A DNA stretch of 64,000 nt, taken from contig OX381709.1 of the NCBI GenBank assembly GCA_947462335.1, forward strand, positions 43,246,933 to 43,310,932. Reading direction: 5' to 3'. This document shows positions 46,673-58,479 of this stretch, one piece after another. Each line of letters starts with the position of its first letter. Position 1 is the first letter of the stretch. The notes beneath the pieces are model-generated. The model was not told the DNA's origin, ran no database searches, and saw nothing but the letters and a program-made list of their open reading frames with translations. Source of the DNA: Harmothoe impar (Eukaryota; Annelida; Polychaeta; Phyllodocida; Polynoidae). The translations under genes were made by a program, and so were the position numbers.

Positions 46673-46847
46673 TTTAAACCACGGTGGTGAGGCAGAACCA
46701 TAGAGTTCGCACCTTGGTTATACTGCATATCCTGGTTTAAAACAGCTTGCTGGTAGGGCGACTTGGGCTTGGCCCTCGTCTGGCCCTACCAGCAAGCTGT
46801 GGTTAATTCTACATACCCTTTCATAACCATAGTCTATCTATTACATA
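46673..46847. mobile_element. Foldback repeat, copy 2
   Basis: Same flanking blocks as copy 1, but here the hairpin is CAGCTTGCTGGTAGGGC (46743-46759) pairing with GCCCTACCAGCAAGCTG (46783-46799). The block that forms the right arm in copy 1 is present here but unpaired. Confidence 0.75.
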
Positions 46848-46998
46848 TAGCATGTCATTGTAATATATATTTTCATTATAGGCTACTTCTAAACTGAGCG
46901 AATGAAAAGGAACACTGTATATCGCCTGTCTTTGTAGAAAGATGTCTAGATGAAGTATACCAAAGAACCATACTGAAAGGGTATTTGTGCGCTCTCCT

Positions 46999-47270
46999 CC
47001 GGGGGGGGGGGGGGGGTACTCAGTGTAGAAATGGCTACAAACTGTGGTATCGCAATCGAAGAGTTGTGGCTGTGAACTCGTTGAATAAAGAGGAAGGTTG
47101 TCAAATAGCAAAATGATAGGGGCTGTAGTTTCGCAGTTGGTTATACATGTACCTTCAAAAGGACAATAGCCCCCTGGGATCGATCTTAAGTGTCTAATGT
47201 CCTACCTCATATAATTGATAATCGACTTATCAACTGTTAAGGCCATGCTTGGGGGGGGGGGGGGGACCTG
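46999..47270. repeat. Poly-G runs
   Basis: Two uninterrupted G-runs of 13-18 bases at about 46999-47016 and 47251-47264. They are among at least eight such C/G homopolymers in the window. Confidence 0.8.
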
Positions 47271-47619
47271 AACACGATCACCATTTCAATATACTACTAT
47301 CAGGTTGCAAACAGTAAGTCTGTTATGCTCGTTGCAAACAACTTCCCTTCGCGTTCTACATGTCTTCCCATGTCCTTCATTAACGTTCTATGTTTACAGC
47401 CATGGTCTTCTAATATCATGTCAGCTTTGAGGGATTATGGCATCGTGGAAGACTTCAATGGAATTGAATATGCAAGTCAAAAGAAAGATACATTTGAAGA
47501 TCCTGTAGACTTTGATAGCTTTACTTTGGAGCTTCATCTTATTTTCTAAATGCCAGACACTGAGTCTAGAGTGTGGCAACCATCACATCATTAAGTTGCA
47601 AAGCATCTATTAAATCTCA

Positions 47620-48220
47620 ATACATTTAGAGTATATAAAAAACAACGTTTCTGTTTAGAACCCATTAGACGGTTCCCTCCCGACTTCCCCCCTTGTGAGA
47701 ACCCGACCACCCTGGCGACATTTGCGTCTCGCAATGTGCAATATTGGTACTGGGATGAGATTTGGAATGATTTTTCATTTTCGAAATTCCGCAATATCAA
47801 ATTTGCTCCAGATCGGCCGGCCCCTTTATGAAGTTATGACAATTTCGTCACCGCTTTCGCCTTCGGAAATTTCCAAGGAAGCCCAGCGCTTTGCGGCTAA
47901 GCGAGTAAGGGGCGAGCGCTTCACTAGGTTACGACGCCAAATTTCGGCATTTATTCTATTTTCTCTGTGCGTCTATTACATTTGCTAGATTTGACCCCAG
48001 CGGAGTATATATATTATGTAAAGTCTCTGACGCAAATGAATGTGGAGAGCGCCCCTCTGTATTGGATTTGGGCGGCACCGGAGGCACGCACTTTGCCTGA
48101 AAGGCGCGTGATTGAACAAAAATGGCCGCACTGGGCAGGGGAGGCCGAGTAGGGGAGGGTGCGTGTCCACCCCAGAACGACCCCCTGCCCCACCCCCACT
48201 CCGGCCAGCCCTATCCTTTA
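47620..48220. promoter_or_regulatory. CpG-rich block, possible conserved noncoding element
   Basis: The stretch contains evenly mixed CpG-rich and AT words such as GAAATTCCGC and CATTTATTC. The frames that cross it (for example 47695-47988) show no domain. Confidence 0.3.
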
Positions 48221-50540
48221 TTCAGGGGCCTTTATTGCGGTTACAGGATCCACGCTACGAGTAGAGCTAACCTTGTAAGCACGTCCAGATAAATAGGGGC
48301 GCAGCACCAAGGGTGGGCGCAGGAGGCCAGCGTGAAGGCTGAAGGTTATGTGTAAATGAATGACAATGTACTGTATGTGTAGGACATGTGGTATCATCAC
48401 TTGTATTTCCCATAGCAGAGTAATGCATGTATGTCTTGTCACTGGCGAAGGTTCAAAGCTCCATGTATACCTATACCGGTTGTTCTTCGTGTACATAAGT
48501 TGTTAAAGCTGGTATGTCTGCTGACGTGAATAGTGTATGGATACATGTATTTTTTTAAATATCTAAAGAGTCTGCCTCTTTTTGTTCATTGTTGAATCTT
48601 ACTGTATCTTAACATAGTTATGCGTTGTACACTGTTAAAGTGTGTTATTCCTAAACAGCAAAAAAATGTGCTCACATGGATGAGAGGAGGACCCCATACC
48701 TTCAGACTCGAAGTTCTAGGCTCTCCCTATAATATGCTAACCGAGGTAGTGCTTGTATACATTTGTGTCAACGTGAGGATGGATTTTCTTATAACTACTA
48801 TTTTCTCACCTACCCCACCCTTAGAAAAAAGCTAAGCACCCCCCCCCCCCCCCCAGAGCATTTCTGGAAGGCAGGGGAGTAAACTCCATATGACCACGTG
48901 TTTAACCAACGTTTCAACCGGAATACTATAGTACAACAATTTTCTTATCCTCACATAGATAAGTAGAAATGTTGGCCACAACATTTACAGACAATTTTGT
49001 TTTAGTTGGAAATACAGCACCATATGGATTGCCCTACTGTAAATCGGATTCAATGTTCCTGCAAATTTAGAGCACGGCAACTTACAATAATGTTGCAAAA
49101 GGGCAAGCAAAAGGAAATGTGGAAACGTTGAATCTTTAAGTGTCTGAACAGTCTGATATCACATACAGTTCATCTGAATTAAACTCATTACAATATGTAC
49201 TATGTATTTATCCTAGTGACTGTTGCAGGTAATTTCTAAGTGTGTACGATACAATTGCAATAGCAGTTGCTGTCTATTTACACTAGATCCTGCTGTTCAC
49301 ATGTAGTGAATACATGTAGGCCTATAGGGGAGGTTGATGTTCAGTTCTGGTAACGTTTGCTGTCAAATTACAGGTGAAGAGCTACATCAGAATCTATTGT
49401 AACAAAGTTTCCAGCAGATTTTGCTATCGGCGCACAGTACTACTAGTACTTACTTCTTACAGTGCATGAGTATTGGATACAAGACGTCAGTGGTTAAAGG
49501 TATTTAACACAGTCTATGCATACGGCACCTGGTGTCAAAACACGGAACTATCTATGATATTTAAAACCATGATATTTGCAGATTCCCCACTCATATCTCA
49601 TGATCTTCCTTTACATGCCATCCAAGTGCCACACCATGTCATTCTATGCATCCTGATCACTATATTTTCTATTTGCCCTGCCCATAGGCTCATACAGTTA
49701 ATATATCAGTAATTATTTTGATTAATCCAGGATAATATCATTTTGCCTGTGCCCCCCTATTTTCTTGTTTTCATCATGTTCCTAATGATCATATAAATGC
49801 ATGCCTGCAGTTTCATTCAGATATTGTTGGGGGGTCTTTTTCTATGGTGAAAAATGTAGAAAAATATGATTTTCTTATGAGGGCCCATATGCAATGCACC
49901 CAAATTAGAATACCCTTCAAAAGGCAAACAAATCCCGTGACATAGGATTTTTTCTTTTCTTTGTGTTCCATAAGCATCAGGCTCCCTCAGAGTCAATAAG
50001 AAAAAAATTTGGTCGATCTACAATCAGTTAGATTGTGTTAATTACCTTTAACAACCCTAAATGATTCGATGAAAGGTGTCTAAAAATGTCACTGGTGGGA
50101 AAAGCATAAGTATTCAAGATTACCTCGGCCCACTGGTAGGTACTGTCACCTGTTGTGTAATATTCATAGATGTACATGATAAGGTAAATATAGAACTCTG
50201 TGGCTAGAATGTCGGATGTACCTGTGAGAGTGGGTATAACAGGGATAGAAAAAAAACCAGAGGATATGGCTTTGGCTGTTTTTGCATATAAATACTTATT
50301 GTTTGGCTTCAATATTTTATCAGTTTGTTCAGGAGGTCACCACAATAGAGGAAATGGGGGGAAATGTGTTTATGCCAGGGGATATACATTGTACAAACTT
50401 TACAAGAGTTGTTTTATTCCTGTGTGAGTGTACATGTTAGGAGGGTGTTGTAACATCTGTTAAGTCCACGTGTCTGCTCTGTTAGATCCAGTGTTAGGCT
50501 TGTTAGGCTCTCCTGTAAGGCCCTTTGATCATTGTGTATA
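48221..50540. other. Intergenic spacer
   Basis: Nothing coding is recognised. There is a poly-C run at about 48839-48854. Confidence 0.5.
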
Positions 50541-51250
50541 GGGCCCTTTTGTGGGTCATTGGGGGTGTCCCCTGGGGCACTGCCCTAAGTCCCAGACAAT
50601 GGGAGAGGCCCTGCCCTATTACACCCACCGCCCTCACCCTCCCCATCCCCTCTTACACCCTAAAGGCCCACAGCCTCCTCTTGCCCACGCCCCCAAAACA
50701 CCCCAATCCCCATTGACCCCCCCCCCCCCACACCCATCCAGAACCCCCCTCAGTCTACACACACACCCCTTCTCTTGCCATCCTTTCCTCCCATTTCATG
50801 TCTAAACAAATTCGCCGCAAATGAGATTATGATTTTATATAATTTGCACACGACCATTACTCGTCGGTAATTTACTCAATGAGACCTAACGTGGTTACCA
50901 TTTGTAGAGTTTTGACAAATCGGAGGGCGGGGCTGGCGGTGCTGGAGCGGCCCAGGAGGAGGATGGAGGATGAAGGGGCCGGGTAGGGGCCGGGGAGGGA
51001 GTGGTGTGTCCCCGGGCAGGGGCTGGCCCTCCCCGCCACCACCCGACCCCATTAGGCCAGCCGATACTCCACAAATTGGGTTTCAATATTTATAATATCA
51101 TGACTTAATTACGAGAGCGTCGTAATTGGGGGAACGGCGCGGACGTCCAATTAGACCCCGAGCGTAGGGAGGTATGGGTGGGAGGTGCATGAGGGGAGTA
51201 GAGTGGGCTAGGGAGTGCTAGGAAGAGCCCCGCCTGAAAAGGGCACAAAT
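50541..51250. promoter_or_regulatory. C-rich tract followed by CpG-rich block
   Basis: 50570-50800 is C-rich, low complexity. 50805-51170 has TAATTTACTCAATGAG, CATGACTTAATTACGAG and CGTCCAATTAGACC, with high CpG content. This is similar in style to the other islands and may be regulatory. Confidence 0.3.
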
Positions 51251-51289
51251 CACATTGCTATTGACTCGGTGACTCCCGCCCTGGGCTGC

Positions 51290-52993
51290 TACTACTGCTG
51301 GGATGTGGTGGTGGGAGGATGGTAGCGGTGGGTTGTAGGTTGGTGGTGCAGATGTAAGCATGGTCATGATGGGATGGTAGGACCGGTGCAGATGTTGCTG
51401 TGGTCCTGGTGTGGGTAGATGGCGGTGCAGCTGTGGGGATGGCAGTGCTGAGAGGGTAGGCTGGTGGTGCAGGTAAGGCGATGGTAGTGTGGTAGGTTGG
51501 TGGTGCAGATGTGATGATGGTGAGGGTTAGTGGTAGGTTGGTGGTGCAAGTGTGAGGGTGGTGGGTGGTAGGCTGGTGGTGAAGGTGTGAGGGTGGTGGG
51601 ATGGTGGGTTTATGGTGCAGGTGTGAGGGTAGTGGGATAGTAGGCTGGTGGTGCAGGTGTGAGGGTATTGGGGTGGTAGGCTGGTGGTGCAGGTGTGAGG
51701 GTAGTGGGGTGGTAGGCTGGTGGTGTAGGTGTGAGGGTGGTGGGATAGTAGGTTGGTAGTGCAGGTGTGAGGGTAGTGGGGTGGTAGGCTGGTGGTGCAG
51801 GTGTGAGGGTAGTGGGGTGGTAGGCTGGTGGTGCAGGTGTGAGGGTAATGGGGTGGTAGGCTGGTGGTGTAGGTGTGAGGGTGGTGGGATAGTAGGTTGG
51901 TAGTGCAGGTGTGAGGGTAGTGGGTTGGTAGGCTGGTGGTGCAGGTGTGAGGGTAGTGGGGTGGTGGGTTGATGGTGCAGGTGTGAGGGTAGTGGGGTGG
52001 TAGGCTAGTGGTGCAGGTGTGAGGGTAGTGGGGTGGTAGGCTGGTGGTGCAGGTGTGAGGGTAGTGGGGTGGTAGGCTGGTGGTGCAGGTGTGAGGGTGG
52101 TGGGGTGGTAAGCTGGTGGTGTAGGTGTGAGGGTAGTGGGATGGTAGGCTGGTGGTGCAGGTGTGAGGGTAGTGGGGTGGTAGGCTGGTGGTGTAGGTGT
52201 GAGGGTGGTGGGATAGTAGGTTGGTAGTGCAGGTGTGAGGGTAGTGGGGTGGTAGGCTGGTGGTGCAGGCGTGAGGGTAGTGGGGTGGTGGGTTGATGGT
52301 GCAGGTGTGAGGGTAGCGGGGTGGTAGGATGGTGGTGCAGGTGTGAGGGTAGTGGGGTGGTAGGCTGGTGGTGGGGTGGTAGGCTGGTGGTGCAGGTGTG
52401 AGGGTAGTGGGGTGTGGGTTGGTGGTGCAGGTGTGAGGGTGGTGGTATGGTGGGTTGGTGGTGCAGGTGTGAGGGTAGTGGGGTGGTAGGCTGGTGGTGC
52501 AGGTGTGAGGGTAGTGGGATGGTAGGCTGGTGGTGCAGGAGTGAGGGTGGTGGGGTGGTAAGCTGGTGGTGTAGGTGTGAGGGTGGTGGGATAGTAGGTT
52601 GGTAGTGTAGGTGTGAGGGTAGTGGGGTGGTAGGCTGGTGGTGCAGGTGTGAGGGTAGTGGGGTGGTGGGTTGGTAGTGCAGGTGTGAGGGTAGTGGGGT
52701 GGTAGGCTGGTGGTGCAGGTGTGAGGGTAGTGGGGTGGTAGGCTGGTGGTGGGGTGGTAGGCTGGTGGTGCAGGTGTGAGGGTAGTGGGGTTTGGGTTGG
52801 TGGTGCAGGTGTGAGGGTGATGGGGTGGTGGGTTGGTGGTGCAGGTGTGAGGGTAGTGGGGTGGTAGGCTGCTGGTGCAGGTGTGAGAGTGGTGGGGTGG
52901 TGAGTTGGTGGTGCAGGTGTGAGGGTAGTGGGGTGTGGGTTGGTGGTGCAGGTGTGAGGGTGGTGGGGCGGTGGGTTGGTGGTGCAGGTGTGA
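51290..52993. repeat. 36-bp minisatellite, about 38 units, with degenerate start
   Basis: The unit is GGTGTGAGGGTAGTGGGG followed by TGGTAGGCTGGTGGTGCA. It is regular from about 51600 to 52993, with degenerate units from 51290. Because 36 is a multiple of 3, any frame without a stop in one unit stays open. A minus-strand frame of 507 codons reads (TPAPPAYHPTTL)n, an overlapping minus frame has 346 codons, and plus-strand frames read (GWWCRCEGSGVV)n. The Thr/Pro-rich reading resembles a mucin-type domain. There is no signal peptide, splice context or flanking coding sequence, so I treat it as noncoding. The plus strand is G-rich and could form G-quadruplexes. Confidence 0.9.
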
Positions 52994-53085
52994 GGTAGAT
53001 AGATAGATATAGCCGAAGGCCGGTCAGCAGGTTCACAGAGCCCATACAGACGAACCGGCATTGTGTGGGGATGGGTGGGGGGAGT
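52994..53085. repeat. Unrelated insert within the minisatellite edge
   Basis: A (GATA)n start is followed by about 50 bp that do not resemble the 36-bp unit (GCCGAAGGCCGGTCAGCAGG then TTCACAGAGCCCATACAG). The minisatellite-like GGTTGGTGGTGCAGGTGT resumes at 53092. It looks like a transposon fragment inserted in the array. Confidence 0.55.
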
Positions 53086-53129
53086 GGTATTAGGTTGGTG
53101 GTGCAGGTGTAATAGTAAACCCCATGGAT

Positions 53130-53860
53130 ACAACTATTTCCACCAACACAGTGTACTATTTCATTTGTTTAGAGGTTCACTCTCACCACCAATAGGCTTG
53201 GTGATAATACTTATTTAAGACAAATTCAAAACAGGGAGGTTCAATATGCAAACAAACATTCTGAATTCAAGGCGTTTCCCCCAAACAATAATTTTGGTAA
53301 AAATGTGTTCCTTTGTTGAATGATAATCTATCAAAGAAAGAAGTGATATGGTAAATAAAATGTTCCTATAGTTGTGTTGATCTTGAGCTCTTTGTTGACT
53401 CGACTAAGGGGGGAGTGCCCAGCTGAGCTGACCCGAGGCTGCCAACCAAGATCTACTATCTACTCATCTTGTACAATTTGAGAAACGTCTTGATAATCAT
53501 TGTAGAACTAAAATCTAACTTCAATTTGACACTGGTGTAAAGGTGCCTAGCAGTATCTAAATCACAAAATGCGTTGTGTTTTTCGTATTGAAATTCAAAT
53601 TGATGTTTGTAATTGTTGTGTTTTCTTCATATCCGAAGAACTCCAAGACATAAGGAGGTATCATTTCCTGTCGATGGAATGTGGTCTGGTAATTAACTAT
53701 TATTAATACTTAGTGTTTTTCATCAACACAGGGTAAAAACCCTTAGTATTACCGCGGAGGCAAAAACAGTCAGGTTTTCCATTATTTTCGATCACATGTA
53801 CATACCCTACACACCAGGTACAGGTGAAATATGAAAAATGGGACTCATTATTGCTGGGAC
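53130..53860. other. Intergenic spacer
   Basis: AT-rich with no recognisable feature. Confidence 0.5.
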
Positions 53861-54128
53861 TAATTGTAATATTGCTTGTTATGGTGATAGGAATAAACCT
53901 TATAGACTGGTGACAAAATGAGAAATTCTCCCACCAAGGGGCATTTTAAAGTACAAGCAGGCAAGATAAACAGTGTTTTTGCAACATGAAACCCCTCCCA
54001 TCCCACCAAAAACAAAATGGCCGCTAGCAATTTTTGAACACAGCTCATTTCAGTCCATTTCCGTTAGCCACCACCCCACCCACCTCCCATCAACGGTCTA
54101 ATAATTGTTTGCACACCCTTTTACGTAT

Positions 54129-56318
54129 ACCATAAAACCCAACCTATAAGACTAATTTATTTTGGGACTTTTTATTGCTACAAGTCAAATTCTTTTTCTC
54201 AAATTAGGGTTCCACTTATAGGTGGGGTTTTATTACATTCAATTAAAGAGAAAACCAATTTTCAACCCCTTTTTTCAAAGGGGGATTTTTTTTCTCAAGT
54301 TGGGGGTCCGGCTTATAAGTGGGGTCATGCTATAGCAGGGGTTTTACAGATGACTTTTTTGTCCAGTTAACCCTTCATGGCCGGCCATCAACTATATTTG
54401 ATGCCATGAACGGCCGAGCATCAACTATAGTTGATGCCATGAATGGCCAAGCATGGACTATAGTCGACATAACTCAATGGGATTTAGTAAATGCTCGGCC
54501 CAAGGAGAGTTTCTAAATACTATGTACAAGGGTAGACATTAGTTTTTTCTGCTGTGGGCCAACTGTGCATATAGCCCAAAAGGTATGTGGGACCACACAC
54601 GTGTTACTATTTAGGGATAAATAGTGACCTCCTCACTCAAAAACCTCCTTCCTGATTGGGAGCCCTTCTTGAAATCAAGCCCCTAGAACATCTGGACCCA
54701 ATGACAGGTCCTCAGGATTCAATGCCAAGTCCTAGGAGACGGATAGATATCTATGCATATTATTTTGTGGAAGGTTAGGGGATCCGAACTCTAGTCTTGG
54801 GGACCTGATAATGGGTCTTAGGGTCAAAGGAGACCTCCTCCAGCAACACTACATTCTCTTTGAGGGTTTCCTATCCTCCATCTAGAACCCCATCTTTTCC
54901 TTACCCCACCCTCTTATTATTCCAGGGTTTTAACCCTTCTCACTGTGCTTCCACTCCTCTTCCAAAGGCTCCCATCCCTCCTCCCTGGACTCCTGACACT
55001 TCCTTAGGTTTTCAATCCCTCCTGCCAGCCCTCCCTTTGGCATCTTTTCCCACTACATTGCCTCTTTTCTTCTCCAAGCCCCTGCCTCATATCGCATTGC
55101 TTCCCTGTACAATATTCTTATGCTGCTCTTTCCCTCCCACTGCTCTATTCCTCTCATTTCCCATTCTCCTGCCTCCTCCCAACACTTTCCCTCCCTTCCC
55201 TTTACCTCACCCTTTCCCACCCAACTCCCATTGACTTCCATTCTATAACTCCAAGCCCTGGGAGGAGCGATGGGGAGGACCATTGGAAGCCTGAAAAGGG
55301 ATTACGTCCACAGGACAAGGAGTAGGAGTCCCTAGGATGAGGGCACCGGAAGAGGGGTGGGATAGGGAAAGTTATGGTGGCACAAGAGTAGAGATAGATG
55401 CTCTAGATGAGGAATAAGGAAGGCTCAAAGATAGGTCAGGGTTGCTGGAGGAGGTCTCTTATGAAATGATATCCTTAGGACTTGGTATCACTTCCCAATG
55501 ACTAGAGGTCCCATTCCCTAGACTTTCTCACAATTACATGAATATCATTTCTCAAGTTAGATGGTAATGTAGGGGCCTATAGCATGTAGAAGTCACATGT
55601 ACCTCTAAGTTCCAAACAAGATGCCATGTCTAAGTTACAGCTCCTGAGGCATAGATATCTTGGACCAAGGACTTCCAAGCCAACATTGCTTAGTGGGACC
55701 CATGTGTTTTTACTTGGGCAAGCTGATTTGCCCACGCTGGGTTTTGGTCCCTTTTGTCCAGGGCTATAGGTGGGAGTGCAGATAGGCTAGCCCTGATTCA
55801 AAGTGCCCAGCTCAAGCCCAGATTTATTCCACTTTAGCACACACTATTAGTATTTACAATGTTTTTTATGAAAAACTGGGCTCCCACTTTTAGCCCTGGA
55901 CAAAAAGGACCATAACCTAGATATGGGCTAACACAGCTGCCCCAAGTAAAACACCAATGGCCCCCAGGGACCAATGCTGACCGGGTTGGATCCTGAGGAT
56001 TTGCCATCAGGTTCTAAGGATTTGAATGTGAGGTGGGCGGCCAATCAGAATGGGAGTATGTGGAAGGAACAATCACTTTCCATAAATGGTCACACTAACG
56101 TAAAACCTCACATATAAGCTCTGGCTAGTACGTGAATCAGATCGGAAGTGTGGCTTATAAGATTGGCTCAGGGTCGGGGGGGGGGGGTATATATGGGAGT
56201 TTTTGATACTATATTACTAAAATCGGCACATTCAGATCCCCAGTGCGGCTTATAGGATCAGCCTTAACTCAGGGTGCGGCTTATACGCGAGTTAGGCTTT
56301 TATGCGAAGTTTTATGGT
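54129..56318. mobile_element. Inner inverted-repeat element with ACCATAAAAC ends
   Basis: ACCATAAAACCCAACCTATAAG at the left and a reverse-complement ACCATAAAAC with AAGCCTAACTCGCGTATAAG at the right form the ends, and GGCTTATA/CTTATAAG blocks recur in both subterminal regions. Further pairs lie inside (GACCTCCTCCAGCAAC at 54832 and 55443; CCATCTAGA around 54878 and 55400), so the 2.2-kb unit folds back on itself. A separate hairpin is at 55690-55985. A CT-rich core (54880-55250) gives an open Pro/Ser/Leu frame that I do not accept as a gene. Confidence 0.55.
54377..54478 (+). repeat. Three tandem 36-bp units with internal palindromes
   Basis: GGCC(G/A)(A/T)-GCATCAACTATAGTTGATGCC units each contain a palindromic CATCAACTATAGTTGATG or a decayed version. 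The frame reads (STI-DAMNG)n but is short. Confidence 0.6.
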
Positions 56319-57010
56319 AGTGCTTGTTCATAGGCTTTTTGGGCTACTTGCATGGCTGGCCCAAAGCTGATTAAGTGTCTACCTCTGTATATAATATGCA
56401 TTGGGAATGCTCTAATCTTGATGGGATGTGCCCTTACTGGGGAAGATGGGTAACAATACCCTGTTCTCAGCAAAAAAGCCAGCACATTACAACCCATAAA
56501 AGGGTGCACATAAACAGTGGCCATTTTGTTTTTTGGGGGATGGGTTTCATGTTACAAAAGTCCTGTTTATCTTGGCAATGTTCTCGAGTGGACTAGGCTT
56601 GCAAATCCCTTTCATTTGAGGTACAAGATGACAGGGAGTGATGAATAATGCATTTTTGGCGGTTTTCTCAAAAAACGATGGCAGCCATTTTGAAAATTTG
56701 GACTCATGGAAAATGATTTTCTAGCTTGACAGGTGTCTCAGACAGTCTGGCCCCTAAATTCCCTTCATTTTGATGTATTACATGACTAGGAATGATAAAT
56801 AACATAGGTTTCATAGGTTTTCTCAAAAATCAATGGCAGCCATTTTGTTTTTATAGTTTTCACATGGAAGGAGCCATTTTTGAGCTTGGCAAGTGTGATT
56901 TTAGGATTCAGCACACCCAAATTACCCCAAAAAGTGATCTTGCCTGCTTGTACTTTAAAATGCCCCTTGGAGGGTTTAGAATGATATTTGTGAAGATTTT
57001 GTCTAGTCTA

Positions 57011-57609
57011 TTATGAGCAGCTCCCATCTGGAAATATGCGTGCAGGCTGTTGACTTTACATGGTTTTCACGGAGACCTCTAGGTGGCAGTAGCAGCGCTT
57101 CAGCTGCACCGTTAACCAGAACATGACACTATAAGTCTGCCGACTGTAAGGGATGATAGCAAGTACGCACATAATGATTATAGCTTCTGTTTATCAATAA
57201 ACCCTCTGATAGCATACATCGCCCTCTATAGTATACCAATTTTATCAAATATCTTAGTCTTTGACCTTTCCAATGAAGGTTTTCATGGTCATAGCATTCA
57301 TCTTCATTTTATTCTCATGCGCAAAACAGTTATATTGCTCAGCATTGATATCAACCCCCTGCGTCATTTTTTCTTATAATCCAGCCTCTAAGTCTCCAGC
57401 CTTTGCCCATATTTAGATCTTGTTACCAAAACATGTAGATCGATGTATCGCCAATCCCTACCTCCGTCGGCAGCGTCGCCTGCCCAACACTTGTCTCTAT
57501 CTACCTCACTGGCTCACTCACTCACTCATCTGCCCACTCGCTCAACATTCACTCACGCTGTATTCTCTCACGCACCCACTCACTCATCTACCCATCCACA
57601 CTGATAATC
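57011..57609. other. Intergenic spacer
   Basis: Contains a CTCAC-rich stretch at 57500-57600 and no gene. Confidence 0.5.
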
Positions 57610-57915
57610 TTTGGCTCCCTATAAGACCAATTTGTCAGTTACTATAGCCTAAACTAGTTAGTCATTTTAGGCTCCGTTTACGACCAACCTAGTTTAGTTA
57701 ATATTGCCAGGTTGGTCAGTACTGACCAACTCACATGAGTCTTCTCTATTTCAATGAGTTCTAGTCCATTTTTTAGTAAGGCATTAGTCATATGTTGTTC
57801 TGCCTCAGTTTGAATAGCACCTGGTCATGCCTGACCAATGACCCCTATATATATATGATGAACCTGAGATAGCCACTTTAGACTAAGGGCCGGGGCATTT
57901 ATATTTTCTGTGTAC
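57610..57915. repeat. Dispersed repeat, copy 2
   Basis: Shares the ordered blocks of 15225-15590, including GCCAGGTTGGTCAGTACTGA at 57707-57726 and CTGACCAATGACCCCT. Confidence 0.6.
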
Positions 57916-57939
57916 TCATGGAGTCACTCACTCACTCAA

Positions 57940-58216
57940 TTATAGATCTACTGTTTCTCTCAATCTACATTGTTTTGCATTTCTCATTAAACCATTTATT
58001 CACACACACACACACATACGCATTTACTCATTCATTCATTCACTCACTCACTCACGCATTCACTCACTCATTCCTTCATTCCTTCATTCATTCATTCAGT
58101 CAGTCACTCACTCACTCACTCACTCACTCACTCACTCCACTCCACTCCACTCCTCTCCACTCACTCACTCACTCACTCACTCACTCACTCACTCACTCAC
58201 TCATTCATTTACTCAC
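57940..58216. repeat. (CACT/CATT)n tetranucleotide microsatellite
   Basis: Mostly CACT and CATT tetranucleotides with a short CCACTCCACTC interruption and a (CA)n start. The long Ser/Leu/Thr/His frame across it is an artefact. Confidence 0.95.
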
Positions 58217-58479
58217 TCACATATGTTTGTCTCTTTCTGTCCACAAAATTACTAGTAGTATCTCCAATGTATTGGTCTCTCTTCCCCGTATCACCCCCTC
58301 ACCCCCCATCCTATCCGCTCCCCCTCTCCCCTCCCAACTCAAACCCCTTCCCACCCCGGTCCCCGGCTCCCAGGGGAGGTGGCTGTCATTAGGGCTGATT
58401 AGTGCGAGACACACGGCTTACCTGGTTTACCTGGTGTACCTGGGCGTGGTGGGTGTCAGGTAACCACCAATCACAGATA

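Larger units (their letters stand above)
53870..57010. mobile_element. Nested inverted-repeat element (outer unit)
   Basis: The outer arms share CCAAGGGGCATTTTAAAGT and ACAAGCAGGCAAGAT (53936-53970 on the plus strand, about 56936-56972 in reverse complement). A related block lies at 56518-56580 (CCATTTTGTTTTT and ATGGGTTTCATGTTA). The right side holds two or three diverged tandem copies of a GGCAGCCATTTTG unit. The CAGGCAAG word is shared with the ends of the 0.6-kb MITE near 16.4 and 29.6 kb. No protein is encoded. Confidence 0.55.

Noticed and set aside
51610..53133. 507-codon Thr/Pro-rich frame on the minus strand
   Set aside because: It is produced by a 36-bp minisatellite whose length is a multiple of 3. 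An overlapping 346-codon frame and plus-strand frames are open too, and there is no signal peptide or gene context.
54860..55234. 124-codon Pro/Ser/Leu frame
   Set aside because: It is the CT-rich core of a foldback element, with no domain and no splice signals.
57918..58463. 181-codon Ser/Leu/His/Thr-rich frame
   Set aside because: Most of it is the (CACT/CATT)n microsatellite.
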